DNA from: Aphanomyces cochlioides
Lineage: Eukaryota; Oomycota; Saprolegniomycetes; Saprolegniales; Verrucalvaceae
Assembly (NCBI GenBank): GCA_019828595.1
Contig: JAHQRK010000088.1
Location: forward strand, 1 to 29,632
DNA: 29,632 bases
Direction: 5' to 3'
A program made the translations under genes and the position numbers. This document shows positions 1 to 8,401 of this stretch, one piece after another. The notes under the pieces were generated by a model. The model saw only the letters and a program-made list of their open reading frames with translations. It had not been told where the DNA came from and did no database searches. The stretch's first letter is position 1; each line of letters begins with the position of its first letter.

Positions 1-13
1 AGAGAATGTTCGC

Positions 14-124
14 TGTGGTGTTAGATAGCAGGGTTGTGCGGTATGAGAGTGGTGTGTAGGATATGGTTTGTGTGAGCGCGTGGTGTGTGTGAGGGGTGAA
101 ATAGTGTGTCGATGTGTGTGCGTG
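14..124 (+). other. G/T-rich, C-poor tract upstream of the tRNA
   Basis: The + strand is strongly enriched in G and T with many GTGTGTG-type runs and very few C. It ends just before the TATA-like element. With the pyrimidine-rich tract on the other side of the gene, it makes the strands compositionally lopsided. It recurs in every unit and has degenerate GT expansions in copy 42. It could form Z-DNA or be a site of slippage (inference). Confidence 0.55.
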
Positions 125-126
125 AC

Positions 127-143
127 GATAAAATTTTGTATTT
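127..143 (+). promoter_or_regulatory. TATA-like upstream element of the tRNA gene
   Basis: The stretch GATAAAATTTTGTATTT lies 44 to 28 bp before the mature tRNA 5' end and is the only A/T-rich island in an otherwise G/T-rich upstream region. Its position suits an upstream TATA-like element that helps place TFIIIB, as known for tRNA genes in plants and fission yeast. It is kept in all units, with one added C in copy 11 (near 5283) and a shortened form before the pseudogene copy 57. The function is inferred from position and composition. Confidence 0.5.
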
Positions 144-177
144 GTGTTTGACGGGAAAACAGGAGGAAGTAGCACTT

Positions 178-188
178 TGGCGCAGAGG
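178..188 (+). promoter_or_regulatory. Pol III internal A box
   Basis: TGGCGCAGAGG matches the TRGYNNARNNG consensus at every defined position and lies over the D arm of the tRNA. It is present at the same offset in every copy, including the pseudogene copy 57. Confidence 0.85.
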
Positions 189-220
189 AAGCGTGTTGGG
201 CTCATAACCCAAAGGTCCTT

Positions 221-231
221 GGATCGAAACC
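221..231 (+). promoter_or_regulatory. Pol III internal B box
   Basis: GGATCGAAACC contains GWTCRANNC, the TFIIIC binding consensus, with A rather than T at tRNA position 54 as in eukaryotic initiators. Copy 42 has ATCAAAA here, still within consensus. Copy 57 has GGCGAAAACC, which breaks the consensus. Confidence 0.85.
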
Positions 232-242
232 AAGAAGTGCTA

Positions 243-299
243 TCTTTTTCCCACTTTTTTTTCTCCCTCCACTTTCCAACTTTTTCCATTCTCCCGCCT
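243..299 (+). other. Pyrimidine-rich tract downstream of the tRNA
   Basis: Almost all bases are C or T on the + strand, with only a few scattered A and G, rich in TTTCC and CTCCC blocks. It includes both T-runs. The tract recurs after every tRNA. Such a homopyrimidine-like stretch can in principle form triplex DNA or give an unstable RNA:DNA hybrid; no function is shown by the sequence. Confidence 0.6.
245..249 (+). terminator. Pol III oligo-T terminator
   Basis: Five T residues start 3 nt after the last tRNA base. A second T-run (8 T here, 255-262) lies 5 nt further on and can act as a backup. The first run is constant at T5 in nearly all copies. The exceptions are copy 8 (T4, 3850-3853) and pseudogene copy 57 (T4, 28877-28880). 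The second run varies from 4 to 12. Confidence 0.85.
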
Positions 300-337
300 G
301 CCATTTTAACGTCCGACCTGCCATGTTTACACCAATA

Positions 338-350
338 CCACGAGTCGTGG
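338..350. repeat. Interrupted palindrome CCACGA-G-TCGTGG
   Basis: Perfect 6-bp inverted arms flank a single central base. It is present in all consensus spacers. In the diverged spacer (4876-5312) the site reads CCACCAGTAGTGG, keeping shorter 4-bp arms. In the spacers after copies 57 and 58 it is altered. It could be a dimeric protein site, but that is not shown. Confidence 0.5.
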
Positions 351-425
351 CCACTTCTTTTCATCTTTAAAAACACATCAATTTCATAGACTGCACAAGC
401 TCGCTCGTTGAGTTTGTGTGCATGC

Positions 426-510
426 CTCTGTTTGGCTATGAACGGCCAGAGACTTGGCCATGCTTGTGTCTGCTGAAGACTAATGTCAAGCCGAGATGGC
501 TGACGTGGGT
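426..510. other. 85-bp spacer block, unchanged even in the diverged spacer
   Basis: The block runs from CTCTGTTTGG to GACGTGGGT. It contains the hairpin-forming GGCCAGAGACTTGGCC (444-459) and AGCC-GAGAT-GGCT (stem 4, loop 5). The identical 85 bp occur at 5053-5137 although both sides there are heavily changed. It is therefore either a functional element or a local gene-conversion patch. No Pol III boxes, terminator or convincing ORF lie in it. Confidence 0.5.
444..459. repeat. Inverted repeat GGCCA-N6-TGGCC
   Basis: Five-base arms surround the 6-nt loop GAGACT. It is present in every consensus unit. In the spacer after copy 57 the loop is 2 nt shorter (near 29082-29096), but the arms are retained. 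Confidence 0.5.
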
Positions 511-686
511 AAGGCAAGAGAATGTTCGCTGTGGTGTTAGATAGCAGGGTTGTGCGGTATGAGAGTGGTGTGTAGGATATGGTTTGTGTGAGCGCGTGGT
601 GTGTGTGAGGGGTGAAATAGTGTGTCGATGTGTGTGCGTGACGATAAAATTTTGTATTTGTGTTTGACGGGAAAACAGGAGGAAGT

Positions 687-758
687 AGCACTTTGGCGCA
701 GAGGAAGCGTGTTGGGCTCATAACCCAAAGGTCCTTGGATCGAAACCAAGAAGTGCTA
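687..758 (+). tRNA. tRNA-iMet-CAT: Initiator tRNA-Met (CAT), copy 2
   Basis: No difference from copy 1 seen. Backup T-run 7. Next copy starts 515 bp on. Confidence 0.95.
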
Positions 759-1201
759 TCTTTTTCCCACTTTTTTTCTCCCTCCACTTTCCAACTTTTT
801 CCATTCTCCCGCCTGCCATTTTAACGTCCGACCTGCCATGTTTACACCAATACCACGAGTCGTGGCCACTTCTTTTCATCTTTAAAAACACATCAATTTC
901 ATAGACTGCACAAGCTCGCTCGTTGAGTTTGTGTGCATGCCTCTGTTTGGCTATGAACGGCCAGAGACTTGGCCATGCTTGTGTCTGCTGAAGACTAATG
1001 TCAAGCCGAGATGGCTGACGTGGGTAAGGCAAGAGAATGTTCGCTGTGGTGTTAGATAGCAGGGTTGTGCGGTATGAGAGTGGTGTGTAGGATATGGTTT
1101 GTGTGAGCGCGTGGTGTGTGTGAGGGGTGAAATAGTGTGTCGATGTGTGTGCGTGACGATAAAATTTTGTATTTGTGTTTGACGGGAAAACAGGAGGAAG
1201 T

Positions 1202-1273
1202 AGCACTTTGGCGCAGAGGAAGCGTGTTGGGCTCATAACCCAAAGGTCCTTGGATCGAAACCAAGAAGTGCTA
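1202..1273 (+). tRNA. tRNA-iMet-CAT: Initiator tRNA-Met (CAT), copy 3
   Basis: Same as copy 1. Backup T-run 6. Next copy 514 bp on. Confidence 0.95.
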
Positions 1274-1715
1274 TCTTTTTCCCACTTTTTTCTCCCTCCA
1301 CTTTCCAACTTTTTCCATTCTCCCGCCTGCCATTTTAACGTCCGACCTGCCATGTTTACACCAATACCACGAGTCGTGGCCACTTCTTTTCATCTTTAAA
1401 AACACATCAATTTCATAGACTGCACAAGCTCGCTCGTTGAGTTTGTGTGCATGCCTCTGTTTGGCTATGAACGGCCAGAGACTTGGCCATGCTTGTGTCT
1501 GCTGAAGACTAATGTCAAGCCGAGATGGCTGACGTGGGTAAGGCAAGAGAATGTTCGCTGTGGTGTTAGATAGCAGGGTTGTGCGGTATGAGAGTGGTGT
1601 GTAGGATATGGTTTGTGTGAGCGCGTGGTGTGTGTGAGGGGTGAAATAGTGTGTCGATGTGTGTGCGTGACGATAAAATTTTGTATTTGTGTTTGACGGG
1701 AAAACAGGAGGAAGT

Positions 1716-1787
1716 AGCACTTTGGCGCAGAGGAAGCGTGTTGGGCTCATAACCCAAAGGTCCTTGGATCGAAACCAAGAAGTGCTA
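1716..1787 (+). tRNA. tRNA-iMet-CAT: Initiator tRNA-Met (CAT), copy 4
   Basis: Same as copy 1. Backup T-run 8. Next copy 516 bp on. Confidence 0.95.
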
Positions 1788-2231
1788 TCTTTTTCCCACT
1801 TTTTTTTCTCCCTCCACTTTCCAACTTTTTCCATTCTCCCGCCTGCCATTTTAACGTCCGACCTGCCATGTTTACACCAATACCACGAGTCGTGGCCACT
1901 TCTTTTCATCTTTAAAAACACATCAATTTCATAGACTGCACAAGCTCGCTCGTTGAGTTTGTGTGCATGCCTCTGTTTGGCTATGAACGGCCAGAGACTT
2001 GGCCATGCTTGTGTCTGCTGAAGACTAATGTCAAGCCGAGATGGCTGACGTGGGTAAGGCAAGAGAATGTTCGCTGTGGTGTTAGATAGCAGGGTTGTGC
2101 GGTATGAGAGTGGTGTGTAGGATATGGTTTGTGTGAGCGCGTGGTGTGTGTGAGGGGTGAAATAGTGTGTCGATGTGTGTGCGTGACGATAAAATTTTGT
2201 ATTTGTGTTTGACGGGAAAACAGGAGGAAGT

Positions 2232-2303
2232 AGCACTTTGGCGCAGAGGAAGCGTGTTGGGCTCATAACCCAAAGGTCCTTGGATCGAAACCAAGAAGTG
2301 CTA
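2232..2303 (+). tRNA. tRNA-iMet-CAT: Initiator tRNA-Met (CAT), copy 5
   Basis: Same as copy 1. Backup T-run 7. Next copy 515 bp on. Confidence 0.95.
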
Positions 2304-2746
2304 TCTTTTTCCCACTTTTTTTCTCCCTCCACTTTCCAACTTTTTCCATTCTCCCGCCTGCCATTTTAACGTCCGACCTGCCATGTTTACACCAATACCA
2401 CGAGTCGTGGCCACTTCTTTTCATCTTTAAAAACACATCAATTTCATAGACTGCACAAGCTCGCTCGTTGAGTTTGTGTGCATGCCTCTGTTTGGCTATG
2501 AACGGCCAGAGACTTGGCCATGCTTGTGTCTGCTGAAGACTAATGTCAAGCCGAGATGGCTGACGTGGGTAAGGCAAGAGAATGTTCGCTGTGGTGTTAG
2601 ATAGCAGGGTTGTGCGGTATGAGAGTGGTGTGTAGGATATGGTTTGTGTGAGCGCGTGGTGTGTGTGAGGGGTGAAATAGTGTGTCGATGTGTGTGCGTG
2701 ACGATAAAATTTTGTATTTGTGTTTGACGGGAAAACAGGAGGAAGT

Positions 2747-2818
2747 AGCACTTTGGCGCAGAGGAAGCGTGTTGGGCTCATAACCCAAAGGTCCTTGGAT
2801 CGAAACCAAGAAGTGCTA
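2747..2818 (+). tRNA. tRNA-iMet-CAT: Initiator tRNA-Met (CAT), copy 6
   Basis: Same as copy 1. Backup T-run 7. Next copy 515 bp on. Confidence 0.95.
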
Positions 2819-3261
2819 TCTTTTTCCCACTTTTTTTCTCCCTCCACTTTCCAACTTTTTCCATTCTCCCGCCTGCCATTTTAACGTCCGACCTGCCATG
2901 TTTACACCAATACCACGAGTCGTGGCCACTTCTTTTCATCTTTAAAAACACATCAATTTCATAGACTGCACAAGCTCGCTCGTTGAGTTTGTGTGCATGC
3001 CTCTGTTTGGCTATGAACGGCCAGAGACTTGGCCATGCTTGTGTCTGCTGAAGACTAATGTCAAGCCGAGATGGCTGACGTGGGTAAGGCAAGAGAATGT
3101 TCGCTGTGGTGTTAGATAGCAGGGTTGTGCGGTATGAGAGTGGTGTGTAGGATATGGTTTGTGTGAGCGCGTGGTGTGTGTGAGGGGTGAAATAGTGTGT
3201 CGATGTGTGTGCGTGACGATAAAATTTTGTATTTGTGTTTGACGGGAAAACAGGAGGAAGT

Positions 3262-3333
3262 AGCACTTTGGCGCAGAGGAAGCGTGTTGGGCTCATAACC
3301 CAAAGGTCCTTGGATCGAAACCAAGAAGTGCTA
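3262..3333 (+). tRNA. tRNA-iMet-CAT: Initiator tRNA-Met (CAT), copy 7
   Basis: Same as copy 1. Backup T-run 6. Next copy 514 bp on. Confidence 0.95.
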
Positions 3334-3775
3334 TCTTTTTCCCACTTTTTTCTCCCTCCACTTTCCAACTTTTTCCATTCTCCCGCCTGCCATTTTAACG
3401 TCCGACCTGCCATGTTTACACCAATACCACGAGTCGTGGCCACTTCTTTTCATCTTTAAAAACACATCAATTTCATAGACTGCACAAGCTCGCTCGTTGA
3501 GTTTGTGTGCATGCCTCTGTTTGGCTATGAACGGCCAGAGACTTGGCCATGCTTGTGTCTGCTGAAGACTAATGTCAAGCCGAGATGGCTGACGTGGGTA
3601 AGGCAAGAGAATGTTCGCTGTGGTGTTAGATAGCAGGGTTGTGCGGTATGAGAGTGGTGTGTAGGATATGGTTTGTGTGAGCGCGTGGTGTGTGTGAGGG
3701 GTGAAATAGTGTGTCGATGTGTGTGCGTGACGATAAAATTTTGTATTTGTGTTTGACGGGAAAACAGGAGGAAGT

Positions 3776-3847
3776 AGCACTTTGGCGCAGAGGAAGCGTG
3801 TTGGGCTCATAACCCAAAGGTCCTTGGATCGAAACCAAGAAGTGCTA
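3776..3847 (+). tRNA. tRNA-iMet-CAT: Initiator tRNA-Met (CAT), copy 8
   Basis: The tRNA body matches copy 1. The first terminator is T4 (3850-3853) instead of T5, so read-through to the backup T7 may be more frequent here. Next copy 514 bp on. Confidence 0.95.
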
Positions 3848-3849
3848 TC

Positions 3850-3853
3850 TTTT
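3850..3853 (+). terminator. Shortened T4 terminator of copy 8
   Basis: This is the only intact copy in which the first T-run is four rather than five. T4 is enough for vertebrate Pol III but weak in yeasts. A homopolymer sequencing error is an equally good explanation. Confidence 0.6.
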
Positions 3854-4289
3854 CCCACTTTTTTTCTCCCTCCACTTTCCAACTTTTTCCATTCTCCCGC
3901 CTGCCATTTTAACGTCCGACCTGCCATGTTTACACCAATACCACGAGTCGTGGCCACTTCTTTTCATCTTTAAAAACACATCAATTTCATAGACTGCACA
4001 AGCTCGCTCGTTGAGTTTGTGTGCATGCCTCTGTTTGGCTATGAACGGCCAGAGACTTGGCCATGCTTGTGTCTGCTGAAGACTAATGTCAAGCCGAGAT
4101 GGCTGACGTGGGTAAGGCAAGAGAATGTTCGCTGTGGTGTTAGATAGCAGGGTTGTGCGGTATGAGAGTGGTGTGTAGGATATGGTTTGTGTGAGCGCGT
4201 GGTGTGTGTGAGGGGTGAAATAGTGTGTCGATGTGTGTGCGTGACGATAAAATTTTGTATTTGTGTTTGACGGGAAAACAGGAGGAAGT

Positions 4290-4361
4290 AGCACTTTGGC
4301 GCAGAGGAAGCGTGTTGGGCTCATAACCCAAAGGTCCTTGGATCGAAACCAAGAAGTGCTA
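4290..4361 (+). tRNA. tRNA-iMet-CAT: Initiator tRNA-Met (CAT), copy 9
   Basis: Same as copy 1. Backup T-run 6. Next copy 514 bp on. Confidence 0.95.
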
Positions 4362-4803
4362 TCTTTTTCCCACTTTTTTCTCCCTCCACTTTCCAACTTT
4401 TTCCATTCTCCCGCCTGCCATTTTAACGTCCGACCTGCCATGTTTACACCAATACCACGAGTCGTGGCCACTTCTTTTCATCTTTAAAAACACATCAATT
4501 TCATAGACTGCACAAGCTCGCTCGTTGAGTTTGTGTGCATGCCTCTGTTTGGCTATGAACGGCCAGAGACTTGGCCATGCTTGTGTCTGCTGAAGACTAA
4601 TGTCAAGCCGAGATGGCTGACGTGGGTAAGGCAAGAGAATGTTCGCTGTGGTGTTAGATAGCAGGGTTGTGCGGTATGAGAGTGGTGTGTAGGATATGGT
4701 TTGTGTGAGCGCGTGGTGTGTGTGAGGGGTGAAATAGTGTGTCGATGTGTGTGCGTGACGATAAAATTTTGTATTTGTGTTTGACGGGAAAACAGGAGGA
4801 AGT

Positions 4804-4875
4804 AGCACTTTGGCGCAGAGGAAGCGTGTTGGGCTCATAACCCAAAGGTCCTTGGATCGAAACCAAGAAGTGCTA
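4804..4875 (+). tRNA. tRNA-iMet-CAT: Initiator tRNA-Met (CAT), copy 10
   Basis: The gene matches copy 1, but the spacer that follows is the strongly diverged one. Backup T-run 9. Next copy 509 bp on. Confidence 0.95.
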
Positions 4876-5312
4876 TCTTTTTCCCACTTTTTTTTTCTCC
4901 TCCACTTCCAACTTTTTTCCGGTCTTGCCACTGCGGTTTAGCATCCCAACCTCCATGTTTACCACGGACGATACCACCAGTAGTGGCCACTTCTTCGTCT
5001 TGAACCGTGGATTTCATCAACTGCACAAGCTCGTCATTCAGTTTTGTGTAGTCTCTGTTTGGCTATGAACGGCCAGAGACTTGGCCATGCTTGTGTCTGC
5101 TGAAGACTAATGTCAAGCCGAGATGGCTGACGTGGGTTGGGCAAGGAATGTTCACTGTGGTGTTAGATCGCAGGTTATGCGATATGAGAGTGGTGTGTAG
5201 ATATGGTTTATGTGGAGCGCGTGGTGTGTGTGAGGGGTGAAATGGTGTGTCGATGTGTGTGCGTGACGATAAAATTTTGTATCTTGTGTTTGACGGGAAA
5301 ACAGGAGGAAGT
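4876..5312 (+). repeat. Strongly diverged spacer between copies 10 and 11
   Basis: Homologous to the other spacers but with many substitutions and indels from about 4891 to 5052 and again from 5138 to about 5285. The central 5053-5137 is identical to consensus. Conserved islands in the diverged left part include CATGTTTAC, GTGGCCACTTCTT and ACTGCACAAGCTCG. The right part keeps the G/T-rich character and the TATA-like element, with one inserted C. The tRNAs on both sides are perfect. This looks like an older or independently evolved spacer lineage that escaped homogenisation. Confidence 0.85.
5053..5137. other. Unchanged 85-bp block inside the diverged spacer
   Basis: Base-for-base equal to 426-510, with abrupt loss of identity on both sides: AAG becomes TGG right after 5137, and GCATGC is lost just before 5053. 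Confidence 0.7.
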
Positions 5313-5384
5313 AGCACTTTGGCGCAGAGGAAGCGTGTTGGGCTCATAACCCAAAGGTCCTTGGATCGAAACCAAGAAGTGCTA
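5313..5384 (+). tRNA. tRNA-iMet-CAT: Initiator tRNA-Met (CAT), copy 11
   Basis: Identical to copy 1 although the upstream spacer is diverged, so the gene itself is under constraint or has been converted. Backup T-run 5. Next copy 513 bp on. Confidence 0.95.
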
Positions 5385-5825
5385 TCTTTTTCCCACTTTT
5401 TCTCCCTCCACTTTCCAACTTTTTCCATTCTCCCGCCTGCCATTTTAACGTCCGACCTGCCATGTTTACACCAATACCACGAGTCGTGGCCACTTCTTTT
5501 CATCTTTAAAAACACATCAATTTCATAGACTGCACAAGCTCGCTCGTTGAGTTTGTGTGCATGCCTCTGTTTGGCTATGAACGGCCAGAGACTTGGCCAT
5601 GCTTGTGTCTGCTGAAGACTAATGTCAAGCCGAGATGGCTGACGTGGGTAAGGCAAGAGAATGTTCGCTGTGGTGTTAGATAGCAGGGTTGTGCGGTATG
5701 AGAGTGGTGTGTAGGATATGGTTTGTGTGAGCGCGTGGTGTGTGTGAGGGGTGAAATAGTGTGTCGATGTGTGTGCGTGACGATAAAATTTTGTATTTGT
5801 GTTTGACGGGAAAACAGGAGGAAGT

Positions 5826-5897
5826 AGCACTTTGGCGCAGAGGAAGCGTGTTGGGCTCATAACCCAAAGGTCCTTGGATCGAAACCAAGAAGTGCTA
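5826..5897 (+). tRNA. tRNA-iMet-CAT: Initiator tRNA-Met (CAT), copy 12
   Basis: Same as copy 1. Backup T-run 8. Next copy 516 bp on. Confidence 0.95.
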
Positions 5898-6341
5898 TCT
5901 TTTTCCCACTTTTTTTTCTCCCTCCACTTTCCAACTTTTTCCATTCTCCCGCCTGCCATTTTAACGTCCGACCTGCCATGTTTACACCAATACCACGAGT
6001 CGTGGCCACTTCTTTTCATCTTTAAAAACACATCAATTTCATAGACTGCACAAGCTCGCTCGTTGAGTTTGTGTGCATGCCTCTGTTTGGCTATGAACGG
6101 CCAGAGACTTGGCCATGCTTGTGTCTGCTGAAGACTAATGTCAAGCCGAGATGGCTGACGTGGGTAAGGCAAGAGAATGTTCGCTGTGGTGTTAGATAGC
6201 AGGGTTGTGCGGTATGAGAGTGGTGTGTAGGATATGGTTTGTGTGAGCGCGTGGTGTGTGTGAGGGGTGAAATAGTGTGTCGATGTGTGTGCGTGACGAT
6301 AAAATTTTGTATTTGTGTTTGACGGGAAAACAGGAGGAAGT

Positions 6342-6413
6342 AGCACTTTGGCGCAGAGGAAGCGTGTTGGGCTCATAACCCAAAGGTCCTTGGATCGAAA
6401 CCAAGAAGTGCTA
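6342..6413 (+). tRNA. tRNA-iMet-CAT: Initiator tRNA-Met (CAT), copy 13
   Basis: Same as copy 1. Backup T-run 7. Next copy 515 bp on. Confidence 0.95.
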
Positions 6414-6856
6414 TCTTTTTCCCACTTTTTTTCTCCCTCCACTTTCCAACTTTTTCCATTCTCCCGCCTGCCATTTTAACGTCCGACCTGCCATGTTTAC
6501 ACCAATACCACGAGTCGTGGCCACTTCTTTTCATCTTTAAAAACACATCAATTTCATAGACTGCACAAGCTCGCTCGTTGAGTTTGTGTGCATGCCTCTG
6601 TTTGGCTATGAACGGCCAGAGACTTGGCCATGCTTGTGTCTGCTGAAGACTAATGTCAAGCCGAGATGGCTGACGTGGGTAAGGCAAGAGAATGTTCGCT
6701 GTGGTGTTAGATAGCAGGGTTGTGCGGTATGAGAGTGGTGTGTAGGATATGGTTTGTGTGAGCGCGTGGTGTGTGTGAGGGGTGAAATAGTGTGTCGATG
6801 TGTGTGCGTGACGATAAAATTTTGTATTTGTGTTTGACGGGAAAACAGGAGGAAGT

Positions 6857-6928
6857 AGCACTTTGGCGCAGAGGAAGCGTGTTGGGCTCATAACCCAAAG
6901 GTCCTTGGATCGAAACCAAGAAGTGCTA
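6857..6928 (+). tRNA. tRNA-iMet-CAT: Initiator tRNA-Met (CAT), copy 14
   Basis: Same as copy 1. Backup T-run 7. Next copy 515 bp on. Confidence 0.95.
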
Positions 6929-7371
6929 TCTTTTTCCCACTTTTTTTCTCCCTCCACTTTCCAACTTTTTCCATTCTCCCGCCTGCCATTTTAACGTCCG
7001 ACCTGCCATGTTTACACCAATACCACGAGTCGTGGCCACTTCTTTTCATCTTTAAAAACACATCAATTTCATAGACTGCACAAGCTCGCTCGTTGAGTTT
7101 GTGTGCATGCCTCTGTTTGGCTATGAACGGCCAGAGACTTGGCCATGCTTGTGTCTGCTGAAGACTAATGTCAAGCCGAGATGGCTGACGTGGGTAAGGC
7201 AAGAGAATGTTCGCTGTGGTGTTAGATAGCAGGGTTGTGCGGTATGAGAGTGGTGTGTAGGATATGGTTTGTGTGAGCGCGTGGTGTGTGTGAGGGGTGA
7301 AATAGTGTGTCGATGTGTGTGCGTGACGATAAAATTTTGTATTTGTGTTTGACGGGAAAACAGGAGGAAGT

Positions 7372-7443
7372 AGCACTTTGGCGCAGAGGAAGCGTGTTGG
7401 GCTCATAACCCAAAGGTCCTTGGATCGAAACCAAGAAGTGCTA
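7372..7443 (+). tRNA. tRNA-iMet-CAT: Initiator tRNA-Met (CAT), copy 15
   Basis: Same as copy 1. Backup T-run 7. Next copy 515 bp on. Confidence 0.95.
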
Positions 7444-7886
7444 TCTTTTTCCCACTTTTTTTCTCCCTCCACTTTCCAACTTTTTCCATTCTCCCGCCTG
7501 CCATTTTAACGTCCGACCTGCCATGTTTACACCAATACCACGAGTCGTGGCCACTTCTTTTCATCTTTAAAAACACATCAATTTCATAGACTGCACAAGC
7601 TCGCTCGTTGAGTTTGTGTGCATGCCTCTGTTTGGCTATGAACGGCCAGAGACTTGGCCATGCTTGTGTCTGCTGAAGACTAATGTCAAGCCGAGATGGC
7701 TGACGTGGGTAAGGCAAGAGAATGTTCGCTGTGGTGTTAGATAGCAGGGTTGTGCGGTATGAGAGTGGTGTGTAGGATATGGTTTGTGTGAGCGCGTGGT
7801 GTGTGTGAGGGGTGAAATAGTGTGTCGATGTGTGTGCGTGACGATAAAATTTTGTATTTGTGTTTGACGGGAAAACAGGAGGAAGT

Positions 7887-7958
7887 AGCACTTTGGCGCA
7901 GAGGAAGCGTGTTGGGCTCATAACCCAAAGGTCCTTGGATCGAAACCAAGAAGTGCTA
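7887..7958 (+). tRNA. tRNA-iMet-CAT: Initiator tRNA-Met (CAT), copy 16
   Basis: Same as copy 1. Backup T-run 7. Next copy 515 bp on. Confidence 0.95.
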
Positions 7959-8401
7959 TCTTTTTCCCACTTTTTTTCTCCCTCCACTTTCCAACTTTTT
8001 CCATTCTCCCGCCTGCCATTTTAACGTCCGACCTGCCATGTTTACACCAATACCACGAGTCGTGGCCACTTCTTTTCATCTTTAAAAACACATCAATTTC
8101 ATAGACTGCACAAGCTCGCTCGTTGAGTTTGTGTGCATGCCTCTGTTTGGCTATGAACGGCCAGAGACTTGGCCATGCTTGTGTCTGCTGAAGACTAATG
8201 TCAAGCCGAGATGGCTGACGTGGGTAAGGCAAGAGAATGTTCGCTGTGGTGTTAGATAGCAGGGTTGTGCGGTATGAGAGTGGTGTGTAGGATATGGTTT
8301 GTGTGAGCGCGTGGTGTGTGTGAGGGGTGAAATAGTGTGTCGATGTGTGTGCGTGACGATAAAATTTTGTATTTGTGTTTGACGGGAAAACAGGAGGAAG
8401 T

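Larger units (their letters stand above)
171..242 (+). tRNA. tRNA-iMet-CAT: Initiator tRNA-Met (CAT), copy 1 (reference copy)
   Basis: Cytosolic initiator methionine tRNA, which carries Met to the ribosomal P site with eIF2. The cloverleaf is complete. The acceptor AGCACTT pairs perfectly with AAGTGCT (235-241), and A242 is the discriminator. The D arm is GCGC/GCGT with loop AGAGGAA. The anticodon stem TTGGG/CCCAA has loop CTCATAA with CAT at 203-205. The variable loop is AGGTC, and the T arm is CTTGG/CCAAG with loop ATCGAAA. The length is 72 nt with no intron and no encoded CCA. Initiator rather than elongator identity rests on A1:U72, G29-G31 paired with C39-C41, A20, A54 and A60, which elongator tRNA-Met lacks. 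The A box is TGGCGCAGAGG (178-188) and the B box GGATCGAAACC (221-231); both fit eukaryotic consensus. U33 replaces the C33 of vertebrate and plant initiators. The backup T-run is 8, and the next copy starts 516 bp on. Confidence 0.96.
243..686 (+). repeat. Consensus intergenic spacer (between copies 1 and 2)
   Basis: This 444-bp spacer stands for about 53 near-identical spacers. In order it holds the T5 terminator and pyrimidine-rich tract (243-299), the interrupted palindrome (338-350), an A/T-rich stretch around 357-390, the 85-bp block (426-510), a G/T-rich tract (about 530-640) and the TATA-like element of copy 2 (about 643-659). I found no second tRNA, no 5S-like gene, no extra A and B box pair, and no short-tandem-repeat block of the kind found in Entamoeba tRNA arrays. 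Confidence 0.85.

Noticed and set aside
14..124. Telomere-like or G-quadruplex repeat in the G/T-rich tract
   Set aside because: There is no regular telomeric unit and no four closely spaced G3 runs. It is irregular GT-rich sequence.
21..233. Recurrent 70-codon minus-strand frame in nearly every unit
   Set aside because: It overlaps the antisense of the tRNA and is conserved only because the DNA repeat is. It is low in complexity (His/Thr-rich from the GT tract).
171..242. Elongator tRNA-Met or a bacterial/archaeal tRNA
   Set aside because: A54, A60, A1:U72 and the three G:C pairs at the base of the anticodon loop mark a eukaryotic initiator. Bacterial initiators have a mismatched 1:72 pair, and archaeal ones keep T54.
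144..389. Recurrent 74-81-codon plus-strand frame across the tRNA
   Set aside because: Its N-terminal part translates the tRNA itself, and its C-terminus changes frame with T-run length.
243..686. A second RNA gene (5S rRNA, other tRNA, snRNA) in the spacer
   Set aside because: I searched both strands by eye for A and B box pairs, cloverleaf stems and 5S-like internal control sequence, and found none.
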